A DNA stretch of 64,000 nt from an uncultured Prevotella sp. GTDB lineage: Bacteria; Bacteroidota; Bacteroidia; Bacteroidales; Bacteroidaceae. The notes under the pieces were generated by a model that had not been told where the DNA came from, made no database searches, and worked only from the letters and a program-made list of their open reading frames with translations. The stretch spans positions 51,956 through 115,955 of the forward strand of contig CAAGPV010000072.1 in assembly GCA_900771975.1 (NCBI GenBank), read 5' to 3'. The position numbers were made by a program, and so were the translations under genes. Positions 42,482-50,658 of the stretch are shown here, piece after piece (position 1 is the stretch's first letter; each line of letters opens with the position of its first letter).

Positions 42482-45400
42482 TTACTTTCTGGCCAAACGA
42501 AGTGTACGTACGCCATTCCCATCCTGTATCTTCACTACATAAATGCCCTTGGCAAGCGACTTCAGCGTATTGGCGCCCTCGCCCTTTACCACTTGTACAC
42601 CATTGATGGTGTAAACAGTTACCAGAGCATTATCGGCTATTGCTGCATTGACAGTACCTATTCCGGTAGCCGGAAGGCTGAAGTGGGTGAATGTAAAGTC
42701 GTCATAGAACGCCGCAAGAGCAAATGTTTCGTTATAGTCGCGCACGGCTACATAGACATCTTTGCCTGCATAAGCAGAAAGGTCTACCGTATAGTGATTC
42801 CAGTTTTCGCGATCCAAGAACGGTATTTCCTGACGTGGAAGAACCGTTGTAAAAGCGGAACGGTCGGTGTTTCCTGTTTCACTGACAAGCACTTCCACCT
42901 GATGTTTTGCAGAAGGAATAACGCTTTGGTTGCTCTCCCAGTTGCGAGCATAGAAGTCGAGAGAAGCCCCTGCGTTGGCAGTGAGTTTCTGTGAAACAAT
43001 CCAGTTGTCGCCCTTAATGTCCTCACTCAATGGAGTTCCAGGTATAAGGAAGGCATCGCCAGAGATAGGAGCAACGTTGTTATGGTTAGGACGTTCATAA
43101 GCTACAGCAAAAGCATATACTCCATTGTTAGAGGGGAACTCTGTTCCATAGCAGTTGAAAGGTACCGTTGCTGCTTTATCCACATCTATCAGTGTGAAGT
43201 CTGTTGTCCAGTCCTTATCCAACGGGTTGTCTTCGAACGAATAATAGAAGACATCCTGAGCCAAGCCTGTTCCTTCTACAGGCAGTTGAACCTGATAGCC
43301 ACTTTCGAAGGTAACGATCAGCGTATCCTTGACAATAGTAGCTGAGGTGAGCGCATTAAACTGAGTGTTGAACTCCAGGCCCTCTCCGGCAGCAATTTCG
43401 TCACCAGTCTGAAGGGAGGTAGAGAAGTTTTCGGTAGCAAAATCCACCTTCTTTATCTTCAAGGCGTTAGCACCCTTGTTGATGAGCGTAAACTGATTGC
43501 CGGAATTAACCGCCATACCATAGTTTACTTTGCCTGCTTTCCAACCACTCTTGTTGAAGATGGCCTTGTCAGCAAGTTTTTCTTCTATCACGACATTGTC
43601 GATTGCGCCACCGTTGTCCCTACCGCTTAAACTGTAATGGGTCCAACGGAACTGAACCGTCTTGCCTGCATAAGCTCCAAGATCGAATGTTTCTTTCACC
43701 CAATTTACTTCTTCTTTCGCCCAATCCTGTGAAATGTAAGAGAGTTCTTGCCAGTTACCGTCAACACCAATTTCGAACGTGAGTTTCTCTACACCGTTGT
43801 CGGGCTCCACATTTTCTTTTTTGGCAATACCGCTTTCGTCGGGTATTAAGTCGGTTGGATGACGATCTCCCCAGTCAAAAGAGATGGCCATGGTCTTGTT
43901 GGCCGGCAAGTGGAACTCTTGTGTAGTGACAGAGATATGCTCTCCGGCATTCAGCCATGTTGCATAAAGGCAGGGAGCGGGATTTCCTTTGACATTGTTA
44001 GGGGCCCATGCACGGTTATATTGCGATTCACCGTCTGTTGTCCAACCAGTTGGAATTTTGTTATCACTAAAGTCTTCTACATAAGGATAGTCGGCAGTGG
44101 AGGCATCTTTCTGTGTAGTGAAATGCCAAACGGAAACGTCTTGGGCTTCGCCTTTCGTATTGTAAGGAACCACCTTCCAGTAGTAAGTAGTCTCATAGTC
44201 AGCTGTTGGCAAGGTGTAAGTCAAAGCGTCACCTACATTTTGTCCATCGAGGACGTTGTAAACATTTTCTGCTGTACCCACGTACAAAGAATAGCCTTCG
44301 GCAAAGAGGGCTGGAGTCCACTCCAACTTGATGTTCTTAGGATAGATTTCGGTAGTGCTATCAGCAGGAGCTACCAATGAGGATGCCAATGGTGCGCCAT
44401 CCTGTCCATAGAGTGTTGGAAGGAAAATACGGTCAAGATAGAAGTCGGCATATTCGTCTACACCGTCATCAGAAGTGCTGATGGCCGTATTGTGCCAACG
44501 TACATAAGAGTTGTCTGTACCCACGCCAAGGTTTATCTCTAAGCTTTCGCCTGAAGACTCTTTGGTATAATCGTACGTCCATTTGGGAGTCCAGGTCTTT
44601 CCACCGTCGGTTGAAAGTTCAAGAGAGATGTCGTTGTTCTGATAGGTACCACCCTCTTCGCTATCAAAATGGTTATAATAGGTGAACATCACCTTACCGC
44701 CATTGGTCAAATCGAGGCGAGGCGAGGTAAGATAGTTGTCGGTCAATGACACAGAAGCATAGGCTGAGACGTCTCCTTCAAGAGCTGTTACGGTCTTGCT
44801 CCATCCTTCGTTTTTCCATCCAGCAGGCGGGAAGTAAGCCTCAAATGTCTCTTCGGTCATTCCCTCTGGTATTACCTGCTTTGTAGCAGTGAGGTCAACC
44901 GTCACATCACCACCGTTGGTGTGGAGTACGACTTTGGCAGATGCAGGGCTTGTAAGCGATGCTTTATAGGCAAATTGAAAATAAGTGCTTTCATACTTGC
45001 CGAGATTTACTGTGGAAGGATCGATGTTCATAGAAACTCCTTCCGGCAAATCAACACTTGTGATTTGCAGTCCACTTTTTCCGTTATTGGTCAGCTTAAA
45101 CTTCTCAGAGTAGAATTTCTCGCCTATATAAACCTTCCCGAAATCATAACGGTCGAGAGACAAGGAAGGAACAGGCGTAGTGGCAGGCGTAAACTTCTTG
45201 ACACTCACATTGTCAAGATAAACGATGTTGGCAACCGTTGTGAGCATTTTATAGACAAACGCTACCTTGATTTTCTTTCCTTTCCATTCACTCAAGTCCA
45301 ATTTGCTGGTGTGTGGATTCCAGTTGGTGATGGGATATTCCATCACTCCGCTCTCTTTTAGGTCACCTTCGTTCTGAATTGAGAAAACGGTTTCGGCATT

Positions 45401-45820
45401 GTCTACATCACCATTTTCCACAATGCGGACCTGAAAATCGTAAAGTGACTTTGCTTGAGAGTACATTGGGGAAACCACCCAATCGAAACTCAGCTGATAG
45501 GTATCGGTCAAATCCAATTCTGGAGTCAGCAAAATCTCTTCACGTGGTCCCACACCGTCTCCGTCAGACAGAATTGGTCCGTCGCAAGCGGCCACATGGG
45601 TGCCACCAATAGTGCCCTTCTCGTTGTAGTAGTTTACCCAATTGTATTGGGCTTTCTCTCCACTGTAACTGTCTACTGTTGTCCATCCGTCACCCTTGGC
45701 AACTGGACGAGAATAATTAGTATCGGTCTGAGTGGTTTCAAAATCTTCATCAAGAAGAGTTTGAGCATTAATGCTTAACATAGTAAAAGCAAGCATTAAC
45801 ATCAAGTAAACTTTCCTCAT
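42482..45820 (-). CDS. Large secreted multi-domain protein with cleaved-adhesin modules
   Basis: A 1112-residue exported protein. The ATG at 45820 begins the signal peptide (RKVYLMLMLAFTMLSINAQ); the frame to 45868 reaches into the promoter. Cleaved-adhesin or MAM-like jelly rolls are visible at about 20-205 (LLDEDFETTQ...VYLDNVSVKKF), 325-475 (EETFEAYFPPAGW), 590-760 (YVEDFSDNKIPTGW...IDNVVIEE) and 890-1040 (YYSFEDNPLDKDW...FYDDFTFTHF). Between them lie abnormal-spindle-like or Ig domains (DFGKVYIGEKFYSEKFKLTNNG) and an Fn3 module (IKLEWTPALFAEGYSLYVG). The tail VYTINGVQVVKGEG...KGIYVVKIQDGNG is a good T9SS sorting signal. Surface adhesion or a matrix role is inferred. Confidence 0.85.
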   Translation of the reverse strand: MRKVYLMLMLAFTMLSINAQTLLDEDFETTQTDTNYSRPVAKGDGWTTVDSYSGEKAQYNWVNYYNEKGTIGGTHVAACDGPILSDGDGVGPREEILLTPELDLTDTYQLSFDWVVSPMYSQAKSLYDFQVRIVENGDVDNAETVFSIQNEGDLKESGVMEYPITNWNPHTSKLDLSEWKGKKIKVAFVYKMLTTVANIVYLDNVSVKKFTPATTPVPSLSLDRYDFGKVYIGEKFYSEKFKLTNNGKSGLQITSVDLPEGVSMNIDPSTVNLGKYESTYFQFAYKASLTSPASAKVVLHTNGGDVTVDLTATKQVIPEGMTEETFEAYFPPAGWKNEGWSKTVTALEGDVSAYASVSLTDNYLTSPRLDLTNGGKVMFTYYNHFDSEEGGTYQNNDISLELSTDGGKTWTPKWTYDYTKESSGESLEINLGVGTDNSYVRWHNTAISTSDDGVDEYADFYLDRIFLPTLYGQDGAPLASSLVAPADSTTEIYPKNIKLEWTPALFAEGYSLYVGTAENVYNVLDGQNVGDALTYTLPTADYETTYYWKVVPYNTKGEAQDVSVWHFTTQKDASTADYPYVEDFSDNKIPTGWTTDGESQYNRAWAPNNVKGNPAPCLYATWLNAGEHISVTTQEFHLPANKTMAISFDWGDRHPTDLIPDESGIAKKENVEPDNGVEKLTFEIGVDGNWQELSYISQDWAKEEVNWVKETFDLGAYAGKTVQFRWTHYSLSGRDNGGAIDNVVIEEKLADKAIFNKSGWKAGKVNYGMAVNSGNQFTLINKGANALKIKKVDFATENFSTSLQTGDEIAAGEGLEFNTQFNALTSATIVKDTLIVTFESGYQVQLPVEGTGLAQDVFYYSFEDNPLDKDWTTDFTLIDVDKAATVPFNCYGTEFPSNNGVYAFAVAYERPNHNNVAPISGDAFLIPGTPLSEDIKGDNWIVSQKLTANAGASLDFYARNWESNQSVIPSAKHQVEVLVSETGNTDRSAFTTVLPRQEIPFLDRENWNHYTVDLSAYAGKDVYVAVRDYNETFALAAFYDDFTFTHFSLPATGIGTVNAAIADNALVTVYTINGVQVVKGEGANTLKSLAKGIYVVKIQDGNGVRTLRLARK

Positions 45821-46149
45821 ACAAAAACTATTAATTATAAATAAAATGTGAAAATTTAGTGTTTGCAAAAGTAAACTATTATTTATTAACTTACAATCGT
45901 TTGCGCAGATATTTTTATTTTTTAACTTTCAAATATATCAAATTTCCACAAACGCAGTATAGCATCTAATTATTTTTAAAAAAAATGCAGGGTGCTACAA
46001 AACCAGAAACAAAGACAACAGAAGACAAAAAACGTACAAAAGGCTAATGGAAAGAGAAAACATCAGCAACCAGCAGAAAGGCAACAAATTGTCAACGCAT
46101 CCTGCTTTGACTTGTAAAAAACAGAAGGTAAGGACCCGTTGTCAACATC
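45821..46149. other. 329-base intergenic stretch
   Basis: Apart from the promoter at 45866-45897 it is AT-rich and has no credible reading frame, tRNA or strong hairpin. It also lies downstream of the minus-strand MATE gene, but I see no clear terminator for that gene. Confidence 0.5.
45866..45897 (-). promoter_or_regulatory. Promoter of the 1112-residue secreted protein gene
   Basis: TACTTTTG (45866-45873) on the minus strand matches TAnnTTTG, with ATTG (45894-45897) 20 bases upstream. The leader would be about 40 bases. Confidence 0.65.
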
Positions 46150-47451
46150 TTAAATTTTGACAGGGTGAAAGCGGTAAACCATCCACTGGCTAATGCCTCG
46201 CACAAACAAAAAAAGCAAGAAAGCCAGCCACAAGCCGTGAACACCCAAATGGGACACAGACAACACATAGGACAAAAAGAAACAAGCCGTTGCCAATGCG
46301 GAAGTCAAAAACATCTGACGTGTCATGGTTAGTCCCACATAAACTCCATCCCACAAGAAAGCCCATGTGGCAGTCAACGGCAAGGCTATCAGCCAAGGCA
46401 AACAACTATGGGCTTGAGAGAGGACGTGGGTTTCTGAAGTGAGCAAAGAAAGAATGTCATTGCCTCCTAAGGCATAGGCCAACGTAAAAGCAAGAGCCGT
46501 TATCGAGCCCCATCCAAACAGACAATGCACCAGCTGGCTCAAGCGAGTCTGCGAACAGGCTCCCATTGCCTCGCCCGAAAGGGCCTCACCGGCATAAGCA
46601 AAACCATCCATAATATAAGAAAGAAGCAGATAGAATTGCATGAGAAGGGTGTTAGCTGCAAGCGTAGTATCGCCCATCCAAGAGCCAGCTACCGTGAGAA
46701 ACAACATGACAGACACCAAACAAAGGGTGCGGAAGAACAAGTCGCGACTTACACGAAGAAGGCGCGAGAAACCCCGTTTGCTCAAAACTAAAGCCAAAGG
46801 AATGTTGCTGCGAATATGAGCATAACGTTTTCGGAAAATAAGATAGCCCGTTCCGGCTGCCGTCCATTGAGCGATTAAAGTGCCAAGTGCCACTCCTTCC
46901 ACTTTCAAACCGATACCAAAAACAAGCAAAGAGCTTGCAATGATGTTGACAACATTCTGCACCAGCGCCACAACCAACGTGGAACGAGTATCTTGCATTC
47001 CCACAAACCAACCCGTAAGACTCATTTGGCAAAGCATGGCTGGTGCTCCGAAAAGAAGAATGTGAAAATAGATAGAAGATAGTTGGGAAGTTTCTGGAGT
47101 GGGATGCATTATCCAAAGAGCTCCTTCAAACAAGGGATGGCCCAGCAATAGCAACAATGCTGCCAATGCCAACGAAATGGCAAGGGAGCGTAACAATACC
47201 AAAAAAGACATCTGCGGATTGTTGGCGCCAAAAGATTGGGCTGCAAGTCCGCTCGTAGCCATCCGGAGAAAGCCCAACGTCCAATAGACAACGTTAAACA
47301 CCGTTGTCCCTACAGCCACCGCTGCAATGTAGGAGGCCGACCCTAAATGTCCCACAATGGCGGAGTCGACAAGGCCTAAAAGAGGAACCGTAATGTTACT
47401 TGCTATGGCAGGAAGAGCAATACCAAGCAAACGGCGCGAAACAGGTGACAT
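46150..47451 (-). CDS. MATE family efflux transporter (DinF-like)
   Basis: A 433-residue inner-membrane antiporter with twelve hydrophobic segments. The N-terminal pattern RLLGIALPAIASNITVPLLGLVDSAIVGHLG is typical of the DinF branch of MATE proteins, which export toxic compounds in exchange for Na+ or H+. The TSGLAAQSFGA segment after helix 2 also fits. The start codon is 3 bases after the esterase stop, so the two genes form an operon. A link between the two functions is not obvious. The substrate is unknown. Confidence 0.92.
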   Translation of the reverse strand: MSPVSRRLLGIALPAIASNITVPLLGLVDSAIVGHLGSASYIAAVAVGTTVFNVVYWTLGFLRMATSGLAAQSFGANNPQMSFLVLLRSLAISLALAALLLLLGHPLFEGALWIMHPTPETSQLSSIYFHILLFGAPAMLCQMSLTGWFVGMQDTRSTLVVALVQNVVNIIASSLLVFGIGLKVEGVALGTLIAQWTAAGTGYLIFRKRYAHIRSNIPLALVLSKRGFSRLLRVSRDLFFRTLCLVSVMLFLTVAGSWMGDTTLAANTLLMQFYLLLSYIMDGFAYAGEALSGEAMGACSQTRLSQLVHCLFGWGSITALAFTLAYALGGNDILSLLTSETHVLSQAHSCLPWLIALPLTATWAFLWDGVYVGLTMTRQMFLTSALATACFFLSYVLSVSHLGVHGLWLAFLLFLFVRGISQWMVYRFHPVKI

Positions 47452-47454
47452 TGC

Positions 47455-48279
47455 TTAAAAACTCTTCAACCAAGCTTTCAGTTCCATCATCATCTCCTGA
47501 TGATACTTAAATCCAATCTTTGAACCCCATCCATGACCTCCACTTGGGTAAACATGCAAAGAGGCAGGGCGATCGTTCTTGTACATTTCCAAGTAGTAGT
47601 TGACGCCATTGGCAGGAGGTACTGCATTGTCATCATCGCTCAGAACAATGAAAGCACGAGGTGTAAAGCGGGACACCTGCATATCGCTACTGTATTGTTT
47701 TTCCTTTTTCTTGTTGGCATGAGCCCCCAAGAAGTTGTCGTGAGAGCCCTTATGACCATATCCATCCACCATGGAGATAACAGGATAGAACAAAATCTGG
47801 AAATCGGCATGGGCGTCGCCACGGCTTTGGGTAGCAATAGTGGAAGCAAGATGTCCACCCGCGCTAAAACCCATGATGCCCACATCATTGGCACTAACGC
47901 CCCAAGCGCTGGCGTTACGACGAACCAAACGCATGGCCTGTTCGGCATCAGCCACGGGAACAAGCGGATTGCCATGGGGCATACGATACTTCAAGACAAC
48001 GGCTGTAATGCCCATATTTTGGAAAAATTCGCCCCAATCATACCCCTCTTTAGCGAGCGCCAAGTGTTCGTAACCACCACCAGGGCATATCACTATGGCC
48101 CTACCCGTGTTTTCACGTTCGGAAGGGACAAAGACACGCACCTTTGCAGTGTCGGTGGCATCGCTGCTTTCTTCGGCAGGACGACCTTGATAGAGATTTG
48201 CATCAAACGTCTGTTGCGCAAGAGAAGCCACACTGACGGTTATCAATCCCGCCATTACAAGTATTTTCTTTAGAGTCAT
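47455..48279 (-). CDS. Secreted alpha/beta hydrolase (esterase/lipase family)
   Basis: A 274-residue exported hydrolase. I start at the ATG at 48279 because TLKKILVMAGLITVSVASLAQ is a good signal peptide; an in-frame ATG at 48351 would add a 24-residue non-signal-like stretch. The oxyanion motif CPGGGYEHLA (about 65-74), nucleophile Ser139 in GFSAGGH and a late GGHGWG histidine fit the BD-FAE/acetyl esterase group, which removes acetyl or feruloyl groups from plant polysaccharide fragments. A second acetylesterase-type gene lies divergently upstream, which supports a role in deacetylating glycans. The substrate is unproven. Confidence 0.85.
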   Translation of the reverse strand: MTLKKILVMAGLITVSVASLAQQTFDANLYQGRPAEESSDATDTAKVRVFVPSERENTGRAIVICPGGGYEHLALAKEGYDWGEFFQNMGITAVVLKYRMPHGNPLVPVADAEQAMRLVRRNASAWGVSANDVGIMGFSAGGHLASTIATQSRGDAHADFQILFYPVISMVDGYGHKGSHDNFLGAHANKKKEKQYSSDMQVSRFTPRAFIVLSDDDNAVPPANGVNYYLEMYKNDRPASLHVYPSGGHGWGSKIGFKYHQEMMMELKAWLKSF

Positions 48280-48375
48280 CGGTATTAAAACGTTAGGGGC
48301 ATCCGGCCTTGCTACACATACTATCAAGGCCAACAACAGGCTTGCCGGCATACCCTATTTGAAATGTCTATTTGG

Positions 48376-48383
48376 CAAAAGTA
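48376..48383 (-). promoter_or_regulatory. -7 promoter element of the esterase-MATE operon
   Basis: TACTTTTG on the minus strand fits TAnnTTTG. The leader to the ATG at 48279 would be about 90 bases. Confidence 0.5.
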
Positions 48384-48500
48384 GGGAAAAACTATGAGAA
48401 AGTGAAATAGATTATAGGTTTTTAAGGTTTTATGGAAGGCTAAGCTAACATTTTTGCGTTTTTTAGATTTGACTTCCAAGAGGATAATTGAAAACCTTTC

Positions 48501-48531
48501 TTGGCGGGTAAAGATATTTTTTGTAATATTG
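48501..48531 (+). promoter_or_regulatory. Probable promoter of the sialate O-acetylesterase gene
   Basis: TAATATTG (48524-48531) differs from TAnnTTTG at one place, and TTGG (48501-48504) lies 19 bases upstream. The leader would be about 24 bases. Confidence 0.5.
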
Positions 48532-48559
48532 CACCCATAAACTCAATAAACAAAATGCC

Positions 48560-49999
48560 ATGCAGAAACGTTTTATAATCATTTTGGCAGCCGCACTTTC
48601 ATGTTTTGCGACCTTGCAAGCCAAAGTTCAACTACCTCATTTAATTGCCGACAACATGGTTGTCCAACAACAAACAGATGTCCGCCTTTGGGGATGGGGC
48701 GAAAAAGGACACATCGTCAAGGTGTCGGTGTCATGGTCCAAGCAGAAGAGCCAATGCACCGTGGACGACAAGGGCCGATGGATGGTCACTGTACACACTC
48801 CAAAAGCCAGCTACGAGCCTCTATCTATCACCTTTGACGACGGAGACAAAGTGACCGTCAACAATGTACTAAGCGGAGAAGTCTGGGTTTGCGCCGGACA
48901 AAGCAATATGGAGATGCCCGTCAAAGGTTTTGGCAACTGCCCCGTAGAAGGTTATAACGACGTTGTAGTGGATGCTCGCCAACGCCATGGTGTGCACTAT
49001 TGCAAAATCCCAAGTGAAATGAGTATGACACCACAAGAGGATGCAAAGTGCGAATGGAAACAAATAAATATGGAAACCGTGAGCGATGCTTCTGCTACAG
49101 GATATTTCTTCGGACGCATGCTCAACCAAGCGCTTGACATTCCCATAGGACTTATCGAAGCCAATAAGGGAGGTACGCGAGTAGAAAGTTGGCTCACAGA
49201 AGACAACCTTAAGCAGTACACCAGCGAGCCACTCGACTCCAACGAAATTGTGAAAAAATATTCTTGGGACTATCACCGTCCATTGCTTTGGGGTAATGCC
49301 ACTTTCAATCCGATATTGAAATACACCGTCAAGGGCATCATCTTCTATCAAGGATGCTCTAACGTAGGCGACCCCGGCAACCAATATTCCGACCGTTTGG
49401 CATTGCTGGTTAAACAATGGAGAGAGCAGTTCGGCTTAGGCGAGATTCCGTTCTATTTTGTTCAGATTGCTCCCTACTATTATGACGATGACGTCAACAA
49501 GACGAGCGGAGCCTTCTTGCGCGAGCAACAATTGCGGGCAGCAAGCATTATTCCCAACAGTGACATCATTTGCACCAACGACTTGGTTTACCCTTACGAA
49601 ACACAACAGATACATCCCTGCCAAAAACGACAAGTGGGCGAGCGATTGGCTATGGTGGCCTTGAACAAAAATTACGGCAAAAGCCGATTGATGTGCGAAA
49701 GCCCACGCTTCAAAGAACTAACTGTTTCAAACGACACGTGCTACGTTCAGTTGCAAGACGACTATGGTGCTATCAGCCGATATGAAGATATTCAGGGATT
49801 TGAAGTGGCTGGCAACGACAGAGTCTTCCACAAAGCCAATGCCTACTACTATTGGACCAAAGGCATCATCATTACCTGTCCGGAAGTGAAAGAGCCGGTT
49901 GCAGTACGTTACTGCTTCCGTAACTTCCAGTTGGGTAATGTTAAAAATGCAGCTCTACTGCCACTTTTCCCATTCCGGACAGACAATTGGGACAATTAA
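48560..49999 (+). CDS. Sialate O-acetylesterase-like SGNH hydrolase
   Basis: A 479-residue exported esterase with a signal peptide (RFIIILAAALSCFATLQA). It opens with the typical LPHLIADNMVVQQQTDVRLWGWGEKG beta domain in outline, then the SASA/SGNH catalytic domain. Nucleophile Ser115 lies in CAGQSNMEMP, GLIEANKGGTRVESWL carries the Gly block, and IFYQGCSNVGDP replaces the usual IWYQGESN. The late segment DLVYPYETQQIHPCQKRQVGERLA gives the Asp and His. Members remove acetyl groups from sialic acid or from plant glycans such as xylan and mannan. No sialic-acid genes are nearby, so plant-glycan deacetylation is at least as likely. Confidence 0.88.
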   Translation: MQKRFIIILAAALSCFATLQAKVQLPHLIADNMVVQQQTDVRLWGWGEKGHIVKVSVSWSKQKSQCTVDDKGRWMVTVHTPKASYEPLSITFDDGDKVTVNNVLSGEVWVCAGQSNMEMPVKGFGNCPVEGYNDVVVDARQRHGVHYCKIPSEMSMTPQEDAKCEWKQINMETVSDASATGYFFGRMLNQALDIPIGLIEANKGGTRVESWLTEDNLKQYTSEPLDSNEIVKKYSWDYHRPLLWGNATFNPILKYTVKGIIFYQGCSNVGDPGNQYSDRLALLVKQWREQFGLGEIPFYFVQIAPYYYDDDVNKTSGAFLREQQLRAASIIPNSDIICTNDLVYPYETQQIHPCQKRQVGERLAMVALNKNYGKSRLMCESPRFKELTVSNDTCYVQLQDDYGAISRYEDIQGFEVAGNDRVFHKANAYYYWTKGIIITCPEVKEPVAVRYCFRNFQLGNVKNAALLPLFPFRTDNWDN

Positions 50000-50019
50000 A
50001 CAAACAACAACTTACAAAT

Positions 50020-50556
50020 ATGCATCCATTGGAAAAGTTTGCTTACTGCCCTGTTTGCGGCAGTAAGCATTTTACGGAAAAAGACAAAAAAAGCAAACAT
50101 TGCGAAAATTGCGGTTTTGAATATTATCTTAACCCCAGTGCTGCGACAGCTGCTTTCATACGCAACGACAAAGGCGAATTGCTCGTTGTGCGTCGCAAGT
50201 GTAACCCCGGCAAAGGCACATTAGACCTGCCCGGTGGTTTCGCCGACCTGGAAGAAACGTTGGAAGAGTGTATCCGACGCGAAGTGGAAGAAGAAACCAG
50301 CCTCATCGTTGACCACACAGAATATCTTTTCAGCCTACCCAACAAATACAGATATTCCGACTTTGACATTCCCACGTTGGATGCTTTCTTTGCCTGTAAC
50401 GTATCTGGCGAGACAAACGCAGAAGCAAAGGACGATGCAGCCGAGTTGATGTGGCTTCCGTTAGACGAAATACACACCGAGCAGTTTGGACTGCGTAGCG
50501 TGCGCCACGCCCTGTTTAATTATCTTGAAAAGGAACGCGAAAACTTAAAAAAGTAG
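50020..50556 (+). CDS. NUDIX hydrolase with N-terminal zinc ribbon
   Basis: A 178-residue cytoplasmic hydrolase of nucleoside diphosphate-linked compounds. I use the ATG at 50020; the longer frame from a TTG at 49987 would overlap the preceding gene. A zinc ribbon with four cysteines (CPVCGS and CENCGF, about 9-32) precedes the NUDIX fold. The Nudix box GGFADLEETLEECIRREVEEETSLI in outline gives the metal-binding REVEEE at about 88-93. NADH pyrophosphatase-like proteins combine these parts, but the NudC signature downstream of the box is absent, so the substrate is open. It is 20 bases after the esterase stop and may be co-transcribed. Confidence 0.9.
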   Translation: MHPLEKFAYCPVCGSKHFTEKDKKSKHCENCGFEYYLNPSAATAAFIRNDKGELLVVRRKCNPGKGTLDLPGGFADLEETLEECIRREVEEETSLIVDHTEYLFSLPNKYRYSDFDIPTLDAFFACNVSGETNAEAKDDAAELMWLPLDEIHTEQFGLRSVRHALFNYLEKERENLKK

Positions 50557-50597
50557 AAAATTGTCCTATATAAAAAGGTGTATGCAAAAGTTTTTCT

Positions 50598-50605
50598 TAC
50601 TTTTG
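50598..50605 (+). promoter_or_regulatory. -7 promoter element of topA
   Basis: TACTTTTG fits TAnnTTTG and lies about 54 bases before the topA ATG. The -33 region is weak. Confidence 0.55.
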
Positions 50606-50658
50606 CGCCCTTGAAAGAAAAGGAGGAAAAGTTATAACTCCATTGGCAAATCAGGATT

